Positions 1 to 11,980 are shown, counted from the first letter of the stretch. The stretch: 64,000 nucleotides of DNA from Hygrocybe punicea (GCA_963556145.1 OY744463.1:868001-932000), one strand, 5' to 3'. Notes: a model not told the origin generated them from the sequence alone. A program made the numbers and translations.

Positions 1-130
1 ATGGTGCGATGTGTCAACTTGGACATGGTGGGATGTTTGCAAGAATGACACTGGGCTGGCAAGTGCCCAATGTAAGTGTAGTATATACTGTATATTTAGT
101 AGTATAATAATATCTAGATATAATTATAAT

Positions 131-551
131 ATGGTGCGAATCACCTAGTCACCACCAAAATGTGACAGACGCCAAATTTGGGTTCAGGCAAAAAAAAAAA
201 AAAAACACAGATAATAGACAAAAAATGGGAAAATTGTCCAAACACTCAAATAAAGGTCAAAGGCATTCAGTTCAAACTAAATATAAGGCCCATCGTCAAT
301 GTTATTTCCTGTTTAGTATAATGTGTAATATACTGATATATTATATAATGCACTATATATGGTAAAACGCCAATTTCAGCCTCAACAAAAAATTGAACAC
401 TGTCAGTTTTGACCCAATAAAAAATCTGTCTTGGGAATTTATTCCTCTTATCAAATGGAGCATTTTGGCAAGACAACTAAGAAAAATGTCTACTTATGTA
501 AGCTCCCAAATGTTTGTAACATTTTGGTGGTGACTAGGTGATTCGCACCAT
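131..551. mobile_element. MITE-like element with perfect 32-bp terminal inverted repeats
   Basis: Bases 131-162 are an exact reverse complement of 520-551 (outer end ATGGTGCGAATCACC), giving a 421-bp AT-rich element with an A-run near 190. No transposase frame is visible, so it is non-autonomous. I could not find a convincing target-site duplication, so the superfamily is open. It lies just downstream of the Plavaka relic. Confidence 0.8.
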
Positions 552-687
552 AGTACCCATACTCATATCCATGGGTAAAGTATCTGTAGGAAAAATCTGT
601 GCCTGACGGATACATGGGTACAGATTTTCATGGATATGGATACAGATCACAAAATTTGTATCCACAGATTACCTGTGCCATAGCCTA
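551..687. repeat. Fragment of the GGGTATGGGTA-type hAT-like MITE family
   Basis: The segment is rich in ACCCATAC / GGATACAGAT motifs and ends in GTGCCATAGCCTA. That matches the right end of the complete copy at 37572-37890 (ATGCCATAGCCTA). The left end is not recognisable, so this is probably a truncated copy abutting the preceding MITE. Confidence 0.5.
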
Positions 688-766
688 CCGACAACATCCA
701 TATCTTAACCTGCATTATGTGATCCTTAGGTTATTCCCTCCGAAGTAATACAGAAAAGTGATTGCA

Positions 767-3700
767 TTACTCATACATTTCAACATCTTGACTATCACAA
801 TACATTTCATCCATTGCTAAGAACTCCACCTCATCCTCCCAGCCTTCCTCAAAATCACTACCCTCGGAAGTGGAATTATTCTCACTGTCAAGTTCTGTGT
901 CATCATTATAGTCTGAGTTGCCATCCAAGTTGCCATCTTCAAGCCCAACATCTCCAATTTGGGCAGTTTCTGCACTTTCATCTTCAAGTCCTACATCCTT
1001 GACACCCTTGGATTCTGGGTCAGTGTTGCTGGAATGTAATGCCAGTGCATCCTTTCCAATGCATTGTTGGGAAGAGTGGTGATCATATACATGTCCAACT
1101 GTGAGACCCCAATGGTATCGCATAAGCATATCTTGGTCAACAAATCTGAAAATAAATTTTGAATGGGAAAGGCAGATTGTAGACAACGTACCTATTAACA
1201 TAATATTGATGCCAATCCTTCAAATTCTGAGCACATCCTGAGGTACCCATTTCATAATCTGCATGTTGCTTTCCTACTGCAAATGATGGGATCAAATGGC
1301 AGCCTCATAACACATTTGCGGGGTCTACAAAACCGAACGCATCATCCTCGCACATGGGTGGAAACTGCAGGTGATCCAGCTGTGCTCTTTTCCAGCTGGT
1401 CTGCACTGGTATGTCGTCCAAGTTCTTGAACCACCTTACCCACAGGAACTCCATCTGCCAAGCCCAATAATCCAACATGCCGGGTCCGGTATATATAACA
1501 TTGATGTGGCAGATGCCAAGAACACAGGCATACATATACTGATGACCCAGCAAGCTGGCATTTTGAGCTGTCAGGAGCATTATATTGTGGTGATATGTTT
1601 GAGTTTATTGTATCCTGGGCTCTTCGAATGTCATATGGGTGTAATTAATTCTCATGATGTTATGTTGGTACATGCATTGGATTTGAAATGGATTCTGTCC
1701 AGTTCCAAGGCTTGCATGCCAGTGGGTGGTTCATTGCCAGATTCAGTTTTCAATAATAATTTGATGCAAGGCAAAAGGTGTAACTTCAGCTTTACCCAGA
1801 AATCCTGAGAAAAATTGTGTTATCAGTTGATTTCAATCAACACATTTTCATTTACTTGGTAGCAGGGTCTTCAACATTCAACTGCAGAAAGGTCCCAATG
1901 TGGTGTGGATGGTTCTGGGCAAGTCCAATATGGTGGTGTGTGTTGGGATCTTGTGATAGGTGCTCCTTCATAGAAGTACAAGTTTCTCCAGCCACTTTTT
2001 GACAAATCTGTCTAATACGAGCTTGTCACCACTCAATTTGTGCTAGTTGTCATATGAACTTCTTTTTGCTGGTCCACTTGAACCAAGCCTTAGCATTCTG
2101 GTGTTCCAGTTCACCCTACCATAATGTATCATTATTTTCATATTTATGCACTTAATAATGGAGACTTACTATTTCTGTTGTGTAGGAATCCATAGTACCA
2201 GATCTTTTGATTATCTCAATGTAATCCCCGAGTGCGACTTGTAAGTCTGTAAGTTTAGAGTCTTTGGTCAGTGTTGGGCACTATTCTCTTCAGTACTACT
2301 TTTCAGTGCCAATGGTCTGGCTTTAAATGTGTTCCCGCTGTGGCGGCATCTTCTGGCTTTGCTTTTGTGCTTCAATTCATATGTTTGATAAACTGAGCAG
2401 GTTTCAGACTAGAATTCATGGAGTCTTTCCCCAAGAGCCATTGTTTCATTGTCAAGGATAGCAAGGGTCATATCGCTGTGCATTCTCATCTTGGCTAGTC
2501 CATGCCAGTGAGCAAAGGTGAAAAGAAGCTGGAGAATCTGGCCATCATATGGTTTGGGGAGTAGACCTTCAAAAATGGGTATGATACACTGCAAATAGAT
2601 TAAGTGGTCATCATGGACATATGGTTAATAATGTGATGACTAACTCACTTGCAAAAAATCCTCATAGTTGCTTGCAGCCATTTTCTTCAATTCTGAGGTA
2701 TTTGAAGTGAAATGTCTGATTGTGTTGCTCCCAAAGGTTGGAACCAATCAAAACTGTGCATGCATTAGGATACATGTGAAGCTAGACACAAGTTGAGGTT
2801 ACTGGTGATCAAGTTTATGCAGACTATTTTCATCAGCTGATTGCAGGATGCAAAGATATTGGATGAACAAAGCTTTCTACATGCCAAGTTCGATCTCATG
2901 CATCAGATCGATTAGGAACAACAGGAAGAAATTAAATCTGAATTTAAGCAATTGTTCCAAAAATGGATTCTATGAGAAAGCCCTGAGCACAAACTACCCA
3001 AATTCACAAATGAATCGCCTCACTGAGGTAGGAACGAGAGACTGAGGCCTAAGCAGGCATTCAACACCTGCGCTGTCCACTGCATGATTTTGTTAATAGA
3101 TGGCATGCTGAGCCTGGGAGACTATGAATCTACATCATTCATCACTGATGCAGGCAAGTTGGATCCTATTGTTTCTGTCTCATTTTGTACCCACCAGATG
3201 CAATTTGGTTAACAGGGTAGTGTAATGTGGACATGGACACCTGCCTCTATTTCGGATATTGGTCATAAGGATCCTATTTCTATCATGTGAGAATGTAACA
3301 GCATTGTAGTAGTTGTGCCTGGACAGTTATGTGATAGAGTTCCCATGGTTTGTCGTAGTTAGTAGCCTTCTAGATGTAGTAGACAGATCCATCTTAGCCT
3401 TTGAGCAGCTTTCTCCCTCTTGTGATCCTGAGGGACCCTCCAACTGACTCCAGTGTGCAATGGGGTGAGGTTCACTTCTTGGGGTAATCTGCTGAATAAG
3501 TGAATATACAAGGATAAAACCTTCACAAAACCCCATCACAGCACCCAATCACAATGCCATGTTCATATGCTTCTAGAAATTCTTCATCCAGGATGATTCT
3601 CCACTGAGCATGGATACATTTGTGGTGACAAAGCATCATGAATGACTGTTTCAGCTTCTTCATACCAGTATACTTTTGGGCAAAATCCTTGAAGGAGTCT

Positions 3701-4322
3701 GGAAGCTAAATGTGATTCATCAGCCAGGACAAGGAAAAGAAAGGGAAGGACGTACACTTTTAAAATAGATCATGTGTTCACATGAATTGCAAGATGGTTT
3801 ACATCACCAATACTTTGGCTCATTACCAAAGAACATATATAAGGGCCACAGTTTCACACACCCAAAATTCATCAAATGAGTTGTATTGGACCAAAACATC
3901 AATACAACGACAATGTGTGGAAGATCACAACCAGGTTCATGAGACATATCTTGTAGTGAATTGTGAGCTTTGATGAAGGCTGGAGAACTGTAGAGTTCAC
4001 CTTGGATGTGAACTTCAGCCTCCTTGTCAGTGGGCTGCCAGAGAAGCTCATATTGTTCATAATGGAAATGAGGATTATCATGAGCATTCATGATTTTCTC
4101 CTGGATGACAGATACCAAGGGACAGTGATGGAGTTTTGTGACTTCATAATCACGAGCACCAGGGTTGGCAGTGAGACAGTGAAATGGTGCTGAAATTATT
4201 ACAGGTGATGTCATCCATCCCGCATCCTCTGCCATGACCCCAAATGGTTTTGGGTGTAATGTCATGGGTCTACCATTGGACCACGGACTTAGATATTTAA
4301 GTGCAAGACTATGGATGCACAC
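767..4322 (-). pseudogene. Decayed Plavaka-type transposase
   Basis: Minus-strand translation shows conserved blocks in the expected order. GELYSSPAFIKAHNSLQ and EPGCDLPHIVVVLMFWS (about 3850-4000) resemble the Plavaka core region. HGIVIGCCDGVL (about 3530-3560) follows in a broken frame. EGLLPKPYDGQILQLLF and AHWHGLAKMRMHSD lie at 2409-2594, and VNVIYTGPGMLDYWA with DAFGFVDPANVL at 1305-1580. An acidic C-terminal tail with FVDQDMLMRYHWGLTVGH ends near 767. Plavaka transposases are large DDE-type enzymes of a KDZ/CACTA-related group common in mushroom genomes; the family name comes from recalled motif similarity. Stops and frameshifts separate the blocks, so it is inactive. Confidence 0.8.
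3290..3445. repeat. Short dispersed repeat, copy 1
   Basis: This ~150-bp stretch (landmarks GGATGTAGTAGACAGA-like and GATCCTGAGGGACC-like) resembles 38615-38765 inside copia-A. It interrupts the Plavaka coding blocks here and the copia protease region there, so it looks like an independently mobile short element. No tRNA-like boxes or clear termini could be assigned. Confidence 0.45.
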
Positions 4323-5058
4323 CTACAGTCATTAGTACCCATTCTATGCCTTTCCACATTATGCATGCTAGTGAACAGACACAAATAGCATATATGCTTA
4401 TCTTTATATCATTTATTATGGCTTCACTAGCAATGCCCAGACCTAGCCATTTATGTATGGTGCACAGAGGCACATCCCCCACTCATTAGTATTTATTATA
4501 TATTTCTCTGTATTGCGCATGCAAGGAGACAAGCCCAACTAGCATTCTTACCTATATTAGCAGTAATGGATTGATTACAAATCTTGTTTACTTGTATTGA
4601 TCAAAAGCGGCTCAGCTAGATAATGGGAAATGATTAGATAAGATGTGAACAAGAGGATAATAAGATAATGATAAGATAGGATGCATCAGAGAGTGATTGT
4701 GATAGTCTGCTTACATAAAGACAATGGAAGTCTATTGTTCTGAGCAGTCCTTTGTTCTAAACAGTCCAAATGGAGATAGAGCCCATTTTTCACAGCCTCT
4801 TTGATGCCATCCATTGTTCTCATGACTCAGTCCCATTGTTCTCACTTTCCCTTTGTGCTCAGTCCCCCATTGTTCTCCAACAGTATAAATAGGGCCCCCA
4901 AATTCCAGTAGTCAGTAGGATTTCCCTCCTCACCAATCATTAGTCAGTCTTAGTCTGGGTTCACACAGTATGATCCCTCATTCTATTAGTACTAGTAGTT
5001 ACTCATTGTAGTAGCTAGTGCTTGTAATCCACCACATTGTTAGGGATCTCATGACCCT
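4323..5058. other. Intergenic region upstream of the gag-protease gene; possible LTR remnant
   Basis: AT-rich sequence with no coding signal. It carries a TATA box and T/C-rich tracts before the gag frame, as an LTR promoter would. No matching downstream LTR was found near 12.2 kb, so LTR identity is unproven. Confidence 0.4.
4884..4892 (+). promoter_or_regulatory. TATA box upstream of the gag-protease gene
   Basis: TATAAATAG sits ~170 bp before the first recognisable gag codons, followed by GGGCCCCC and a pyrimidine-rich stretch. Position and form suit a retroelement or fungal pol II promoter. Confidence 0.4.
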
Positions 5059-6478
5059 TGCATGCATTTGGAAACTTAAGCAGATCAGAACTCTCACCAA
5101 ATGGAAGCAATATGAATGATGGTTCATTACTATTGCAGGATGGTTAGAGAGCAAGAAGAAGATCTCTGCAGATGAAAAGGCTGCATACTTCTGGCATGGA
5201 ATCAACAAGAACCTCAGACATATCATTGAGACATGTCTCAACACTGGATCAACACCTTTAGATGTCACATCTCCATTCCCTATGAAAGATGTCATTAAAA
5301 TTGCAGAAACTCTATTTGAAAGGAATCGGTTTGACATAAACCTAGCAGATTCAGATTCAGATGTACCGGGAAGACTAGACAACTCTGTTTCAGAAGACTC
5401 TGATACAGATGATTCATCAGAGTATGATACAGATAGTGACTATGAAGCCTGCATCAAGAGAAAGAAAGCTAGCAAGAAGAAGAAGGCATTCAAATCCAAG
5501 GCATATGATTGAGATGATGAACTATTTAAGAAGACAGTAAGGAAAGAGGCTGAGAAGAAAGATAATGGCAAAAAGGGGACAGATAAGAAGTCTACCTCCA
5601 CATCATCATCACACCAGAATGAAGTAGAGTCTTTAATAAAGCAAATGGGAAAGCTATCTTTGGATGATATAAAGAGCCTTGAAGCTAGACCCAGACATTG
5701 CCCACTGTATTAGCCCACCTGAGTTGAAACAACCTCAGCAAATTAAAAGCAAGCACAGCAAACACAAAGACCTCCCTTCAAAATCTCAGCTGCCAATAGT
5801 GTTGGCCTTCCACCAAACCCTTCTACCAGTTCGTTTACTCCTACCAATTCATTTACTTCTTCCAATGAACAAAGAGGACCCACGACCTGCTATGGTTGTG
5901 GAGGACAAGGACATGGAATGCAAACATGTTTCCAGATCAATGAATTACTCAAGACAGGCAAGATAACCAAGGATGATCTTGGAAGGATTGTTTATCCAGA
6001 TGGCTCAATAATTCGCAGAAATATGGGTGAGACATTTGTACAAGCAATTGATAGACATGTAGTTGAAAAGGCCAGCAATGTTCAATCACACTTCTACACA
6101 GGGTGCACAGTAGCATACCATGTCACACAGTATCTTGAAAGTACTTGACAAGTATACTAAATATCATTACCAGAACTTTCAGCATGGTATTGTAACAGTA
6201 TTCAGATATAAACTACAATACTTGTGCTCAAATTCATCTGAAAGTATGAAGGAAAATGAGACTTATACCTTTTCAATAACATCAAGCCTTTTGTTTCACT
6301 ACTTTTACTGTATTTACAGCAAAGTACTGTATAGTTTGGATAGAATACTTGCAGCCTAAGATGAATCAAAGTATTAAACCAGTAAGGAAGTTGGGGCACT
6401 TTTACTATTAGGATACCTTTTGAATCCTATCAAGATACAGGATGAAATGGTATAGTACTGTTGCCATATTTTGGATTT

Positions 6479-6612
6479 AAGATACTTTGTCAATACTTTT
6501 AAGATACTGTTTCAATACATTTAAGATACTGTGTCAATACTTTTAAGATACTATTTCAATAGTTTTAAGGTACTGTTTCAACGCATCTAAGATACTGTTT
6601 CAATATCCTTAA
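6479..6612. repeat. 22-bp tandem repeat (AAGATACTGTTTCAATAC type)
   Basis: AAGATACT / AAGGTACT starts at about 6479, 6501, 6524, 6545, 6567 and 6589, spacing 21-23 bp. The mirror image lies near 8355-8490 in the other palindrome arm. Confidence 0.75.
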
Positions 6613-6999
6613 AGAACTTTGCAAAATAGTATAGTACTGCTTCAATACTGGTCAGATACTTTGCAAAATGGTATTGGACAGTTATTTAATGCTAAAACCT
6701 CGGGAAATATGGGGCTGGGAATTAGGATTCTGAAGTTCTGGGAATTCTGAGAATTGGAATTCCAATACTGGGAATGCTAGGAATGGGCATTTCAGAGTGC
6801 AGGCTTTGGGATGCTGAGAATTGTAATGCCAAAAGTTTGAGAAGTTTGGAAAGTAGAATTCTGAAATTGTGGGAGATTAGGGATTTGGAATTCAACAATG
6901 ATGAGAATTAAAATCCTGAAAATGTGCATATTAATGCAAATTCCAAGAATGGGAATCCAAATGCAGGAAATTGGGAATCCAGATTCAGGAGATTGGGAA

Positions 7000-7479
7000 T
7001 CCAGATGCGGGGAATTGGGAATCCATTCCAAACAATTCCGTGCAATTCCTCAGTCTACGAGTGGCTCAGGAGTATTTGTGTCGACTCCAGCAAGCTCAAA
7101 AGACAATTCCCTGCAAATTCCAACCAATTCCAAACAATTCCATGCAATTCCTTGGTCCACGAGTGGCTCAGCAGTATTCATGATGAGTCGTCTGAAGTCA
7201 AAAGACAATTCCATGCAAATTCCACCCAATTCCAAACAATTCCACGCAATTCCTCGGTCCACGAGTGGCTCAGCAGTATTCATGATGAGTCGTCTGAAGT
7301 CAAAAGACAATTCCGTGCAAATTCCACCCAATTCCAAACAATTCCATGCAATTCCTCGGTCCATGAGTGGCTCAGCAGTATTTGTGTTGACTGCAGTCAG
7401 CTCAGAAGACAGATCGAGGAATTGCACGGAATCGTTTGGAATTGGGTCGAATTTGCATGGAATTGTCTTTTGACTTCAG
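7000..7479. repeat. 102-bp tandem repeats rich in AATTCC
   Basis: AAAAGACAATTCC recurs at 7098, 7200 and 7302, exactly 102 bp apart, each followed by CAATTCCAAACAATTCC and TGGCTCAGCAGTATT. Because 102 is a multiple of three, frames stay open in both directions and give spurious repetitive reading frames. The mirror copies are at 7772-7920. Confidence 0.85.
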
Positions 7480-7579
7480 NNNNNNNNNNNNNNNNNNNNN
7501 NNNNNNNNNNNNNNNNNNNNNNNNNNNNNNNNNNNNNNNNNNNNNNNNNNNNNNNNNNNNNNNNNNNNNNNNNNNNNNN
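7480..7579. other. Assembly gap (100 N) inside the palindrome
   Basis: Exactly 100 N. The 192 bases before it (7288-7479) equal the 192 bases after it (7580-7771), so the flanking contigs probably overlap. Confidence 0.95.
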
Positions 7580-9538
7580 AGTCGTCTGAAGTCAAAAGAC
7601 AATTCCGTGCAAATTCCACCCAATTCCAAACAATTCCATGCAATTCCTCGGTCCATGAGTGGCTCAGCAGTATTTGTGTTGACTGCAGTCAGCTCAGAAG
7701 ACAGATCGAGGAATTGCACGGAATCGTTTGGAATTGGGTCGAATTTGCATGGAATTGTCTTTTGACTTCAGACGACTCATCATGAATACTGCTGAGCCAC
7801 TCGTGGACCAAGGAATTGCATGGAATTGTTTGGAATTGGTTGGAATTTGCAGGGAATTGTCTTTTGAGCTTGCTGGAGTCGACACAAATACTCCTGAGCC
7901 ACTCGTAGACTGAGGAATTGCACGGAATTGTTTGGAATGGATTCCCAATTCCCCGCATCTGGATTCCCAATCTCCTGAATCTGGATTCCCAATTTCCTGC
8001 ATTTGGATTCCCATTCTTGGAATTTGCATTAATATGCACATTTTCAGGATTTTAATTCTCATCATTGTTGAATTCCAAATCCCTAATCTCCCACAATTTC
8101 AGAATTCTACTTTCCAAACTTCTCAAACTTTTGGCATTACAATTCTCAGCATCCCAAAGCCTGCACTCTGAAATGCCCATTCCTAGCATTCCCAGTATTG
8201 GAATTCCAATTCTCAGAATTCCCAGAACTTCAGAATCCTAATTCCCAGCCCCATATTTCCCGAGGTTTTAGCATTAAATAACTGTCCAATACCATTTTGC
8301 AAAGTATCTGACCAGTATTGAAGCAGTACTATACTATTTTGCAAAGTTCTTTAAGGATATTGAAACAGTATCTTAGATGCGTTGAAACAGTACCTTAAAA
8401 CTATTGAAATAGTATCTTAAAAGTATTGACACAGTATCTTAAATGTATTGAAACAGTATCTTAAAAGTATTGACAAAGTATCTTAAATCCAAAATATGGC
8501 AACAGTACTATACCATTTCATCCTGTATCTTGATAGGATTCAAAAGGTATCCTAATAGTAAAAGTGCCCCAACTTCCTTACTGGTTTAATACTTTGATTC
8601 ATCTTAGGCTGCAAGTATTCTATCCAAACTATACAGTACTTTGCTGTAAATACAGTAAAAGTAGTGAAACAAAAGGCTTGATGTTATTGAAAAGGTATAA
8701 GTCTCATTTTCCTTCATACTTTCAGATGAATTTGAGCACAAGTATTGTAGTTTATATCTGAATACTGTTACAATACCATGCTGAAAGTTCTGGTAATGAT
8801 ATTTAGTATACTTGTCAAGTACTTTCAAGATACGGTGTGACATGGTATGCTACTGTGCACCCTGTGCTATGTACTACAAGATCAATTCTCTGATTACTAT
8901 CAATCCGATGCTGAAGAAGATTTTGAAGCATATACTATACCTACAATTAAGGAAGAAGAAATACAAATCCTGCCTGCAGTCAGAGGACCACAGAAAATTG
9001 GTGCAGCAAGGAAGGAAGTATTAGATGGAGTATATCCTCCCACAGGTATTAAAGCCAAAGGAAAAGGCCCAACACAGTACTGCCACCCATTCCTAAAGGC
9101 CCAGTCAAACCTGGCCCTCTTTCAGCACAGAAGCAAGCTCAAGCACATATACCAGCACCATTATCCTTTGCTCTTAAGAAGACAAACCCATTTCATCCTA
9201 CAGAAGAGCTGCATGCAAAGCAACCTGTTCCAATGGATATAAGAACCCCAATACATATTCCTTCAGACACAGATTCAGATGTGGAAATGATAGATACTTC
9301 TCCAGCAAAGCCAGCAAAGACTCATATACAAGGACACAAGGCAAATATAGATAAAAACAAGATCATGGCTTAAAGACATAATGCAATAACTTGTCCAAAG
9401 CCTACTCCTAGACAATCTGAAATTTCAGTTAATATTAAAGAAACTCAAGTTGTCAATCAAATCCTTGACACACCAGTTACCCTGCATGTTCATGAAGTAT
9501 TAGCCTCTTCCAAGAAGCTATCTGAGCAGTTAACAGAC

Positions 9539-11980
9539 ATGATCAAGAGAAAGAATGCAAAGGTATCTGCCATTGCAAGCTCATTCATAACCAAGGATCA
9601 TGGAGTGTTAATCAGGCTTCAGATGGTATGTGATAGAAGACCTATTGAAGCCATAATTGACACTGGATCCCAGTTAAATGTGATTAGTAAAAGAGTCTGG
9701 AAAGAAATTATCCAAAGACCTATGGATGTAGGAAAAATTGTCACAATGAATGATGCTAATGGAGGTGAAAGAACATTAAAAGGATTAGTCTCAGAAGTTC
9801 CATTGACTTGTGGTGGGGTCCTCACTTATGCCAATCTTTACATAGGAGAGACAGTGCCATTTGATTTATTACTTGGAAGACCATGGCAAAGAGGCACCTA
9901 TGTTTCTATTGATGAAAGAATAGATGGTACATATTTAGTATTCAAAAATGCTGAAGATTTGACAAACAGATTTGAACTAATGGTCACACCAAACCATTCT
10001 CAAGTTAATCACATCAAAGAAGCTACTACTGCCCATGCCTCAACATCCTATTTATGCACTTTACCTATGGAACTTGAAGAAACCACTACAATTCCTGTAA
10101 CTAAGTCTTATGACCAAAATAAGGCATTAGTCCACTATAGTCCACAATTTCAAACTCTGCTTAAACCGAATTATTTTACCAAAATGATTACATGCTTACA
10201 GGATAAGCCTTATTTGGATAAGGATAAGTCTGAAGTAAAAGGAGATAAAAGTATCTCATGCTTCAATATCCCCAAAAATGCACATGATGGCTCAAAACTT
10301 TTTGCATTGTCCATAGCTCATTGTGATGACATGAACAATAAAGAATCTGAATTTTCTGAAAGGAGAAAGATAATAAATGGATTTTCACACCAGGGAAATT
10401 TAGATAGGAATTGCTATAAAAACTCAGAAGAAATGGGAAAGACAGTAGCAATGTCTGCTGCACAAACCCCCCAGATCCCACCTTTTATGATCAATAACCA
10501 TCCTCTTCCTCTCCCTGTAGAAGGGATCCATTCCAATGGTCATCCAGATGCTGGCCGACTTATCACTTCCTTTTTAGGACATTTCCTTGATTACCAATCC
10601 CCCCATTTAAGTAAATTTTTGATTGCTGCCACTGTAGGATATAGGCTTTCTCCAGGGATTGATTCCCTTGGTGTTCCTTTTGAGCACGGAATTTTTTTAA
10701 ATACTTTCCTAGCTACAATTAATTCTCCAAGTGTCCCCCCCTCTTTGAGAATGGGACATTTAGTTTTTCAATTTTACCCCTTTGCTAACCCTTCTACTGA
10801 GGAGAACTTTTCTCCTCCCCCTGTCCCTCCTTCTTACATAGAGAATTTTTATTCATTTCCAGTAACTACTCATGACCCTTGCACGTGCCCCAGAGATATT
10901 ATTCTGCCCCTAAAAACACCCCATAACCCTATTGACTTACCAGTCACACGGATTCCCACGGTTGCCTCAGCTCTCAATTCCGCCTCAGCTATCAAGTTCA
11001 CTGGCGAGGACGATTGCGAATCGTCGCTGGTCGATGACAAAGCGCGCGGTTGGAGCCCAAGTGAAGGTTGGGAATGGGACTACGAGGTGGGGAGAATCCC
11101 ACTTCATTTATATACTAATAAACAACTCCCGCTACAGTACACGGAGCGTGGCCATAGATGTCCCTCCTCAACCCTCGCAGACTGTACCATGGACCTTTCC
11201 ACGACTACGGACAACACTTTTTTTCATTTCCGGGGATCCGAAGACCACTCAATGGCCCCCACCAACACCATTCACCATTCCGCCCTCAATATCAGCCATG
11301 ACCCATTCGAACATAAGGATCATGATGGATATGAGGCAGGTGATGAAGGGGAAGTGGAATGGCAAGGCTGCACGGTGTGTACTATGCATCCCATTCACAA
11401 AAAATGCCCGGAATCCATCTCACTCACGAAAAAGCCTTCCCTTGATGAATATACAGCCCCGGCGGCCACCGTCCAACTTGCACTATGCATGGAACTCATG
11501 AATGAGCACCCCTCTATCCCTGATAGTGACCCCCTCAATGTTGATATTTATACTTCTCCATGCACATCTCTAGTTACACCCCTCCTCGAATCCACTAACT
11601 ATATGCTGGCAAATTATGAACATAGCACCCCGGTGGTGTTCATTTATGACTACGGACTCCCACCCGGCCTCAACATGCTGCCTGATGCTCACTTACGTGA
11701 CACCTCACCTGGCCTAGTCAATCACTACCCCACTTCCGTGAAGACCCCCGAATTCACTTTCCCTTCGGATGATGACTGGGACTGGCCCATCGGCCAGGTC
11801 CGGTACATAAACCCCATCATTCTCGAGCCGCCCCACATGCTTTACACCCACGCAGAAGTAAACTATGCGTTTCCACCCCCTCCTCATGCCGAATTTGGAT
11901 GCAAGCTTATTTCCAGGCCCCCCAGCGATCTGGACCTCTTATCAGATGTCTCCAACCATGCCACCCTGGTTCCAATGTAG
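9539..11980 (+). CDS. Retropepsin-like aspartyl protease with a long tail of unknown function
   Basis: An 813-codon open frame that is the 3' continuation of the gag gene; the frame is open back to about 9374, so ATG 9539 is probably not the original start. Residues ~30-45 carry the aspartyl protease motif (AIIDTGSQLNVIS) and residues ~110-120 the second-half motif (PFDLLLGRPW), as in retroviral-type pepsins. The upstream block ILDTPVTLHVHEVLA is typical of basidiomycete gag-protease proteins; DUF4100-type elements were considered. After the protease, ~650 residues show no reverse transcriptase, RNase H or integrase motif. They are Pro/Ser/Thr- and His-rich with scattered acidic patches. The tail is unrecognised. 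It may be a polymerase-free retroelement dependent on others, or a domesticated gag gene. Confidence 0.75.
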   Translation: MIKRKNAKVSAIASSFITKDHGVLIRLQMVCDRRPIEAIIDTGSQLNVISKRVWKEIIQRPMDVGKIVTMNDANGGERTLKGLVSEVPLTCGGVLTYANLYIGETVPFDLLLGRPWQRGTYVSIDERIDGTYLVFKNAEDLTNRFELMVTPNHSQVNHIKEATTAHASTSYLCTLPMELEETTTIPVTKSYDQNKALVHYSPQFQTLLKPNYFTKMITCLQDKPYLDKDKSEVKGDKSISCFNIPKNAHDGSKLFALSIAHCDDMNNKESEFSERRKIINGFSHQGNLDRNCYKNSEEMGKTVAMSAAQTPQIPPFMINNHPLPLPVEGIHSNGHPDAGRLITSFLGHFLDYQSPHLSKFLIAATVGYRLSPGIDSLGVPFEHGIFLNTFLATINSPSVPPSLRMGHLVFQFYPFANPSTEENFSPPPVPPSYIENFYSFPVTTHDPCTCPRDIILPLKTPHNPIDLPVTRIPTVASALNSASAIKFTGEDDCESSLVDDKARGWSPSEGWEWDYEVGRIPLHLYTNKQLPLQYTERGHRCPSSTLADCTMDLSTTTDNTFFHFRGSEDHSMAPTNTIHHSALNISHDPFEHKDHDGYEAGDEGEVEWQGCTVCTMHPIHKKCPESISLTKKPSLDEYTAPAATVQLALCMELMNEHPSIPDSDPLNVDIYTSPCTSLVTPLLESTNYMLANYEHSTPVVFIYDYGLPPGLNMLPDAHLRDTSPGLVNHYPTSVKTPEFTFPSDDDWDWPIGQVRYINPIILEPPHMLYTHAEVNYAFPPPPHAEFGCKLISRPPSDLDLLSDVSNHATLVPM

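Larger units (their letters stand above)
6097..8866. mobile_element. 2.8-kb near-perfect palindrome (foldback element) inserted in the gag gene
   Basis: The left arm from 6097 reads as the reverse complement of the sequence ending at 8866. The outer ends are CAGGGTGCACAGTAGC and GCTACTGTGCACCCTG, and long stretches are identical (for example 6792-7031 against 7932-8171). I saw only isolated mismatches, such as CACAGTATC against CACCGTATC near the ends. CAGGG termini would fit hAT-type ends, but flanking duplications are degenerate. There is no transposase. The arms carry a 22-bp and a 102-bp tandem repeat and many AATTCC motifs. Centre and size are uncertain because of the assembly gap. Confidence 0.8.
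5059..9373 (+). pseudogene. Gag portion of a gag-protease retroelement-like gene, interrupted by a palindrome
   Basis: Frames include a capsid-like stretch (FWHGINKNLRHIIETCL near 5200, PMKDVIKIAETLFERNRF near 5280), an acidic then Lys-rich linker, and a CX2CX4HX4C zinc knuckle (CYGCGGQGHGMQTC, about 5889-5930). After the knuckle comes GRIVYPDGSIIRRNMGE. The gene stops at SHFYT near 6096 and resumes after the 6097-8866 insertion at VLQDQFSDYYQSDAEED (about 8872). It continues through SEISVNIKETQVVNQILDTP towards the protease. There are several stops: TGA near 5117 where the family usually has Arg, TGA near 5510, frame changes near 5700, and TAA near 9371. It is not functional as a whole. Confidence 0.7.

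Noticed and set aside
1..10. ATGGTGCGAT at the window start as a third MITE end
   Set aside because: Only the first nine bases match the 131-551 terminus, which is too short to support.
4999..5382. Minus-strand frame over the gag region
   Set aside because: Shadow of the plus-strand gag frame; no independent signal.
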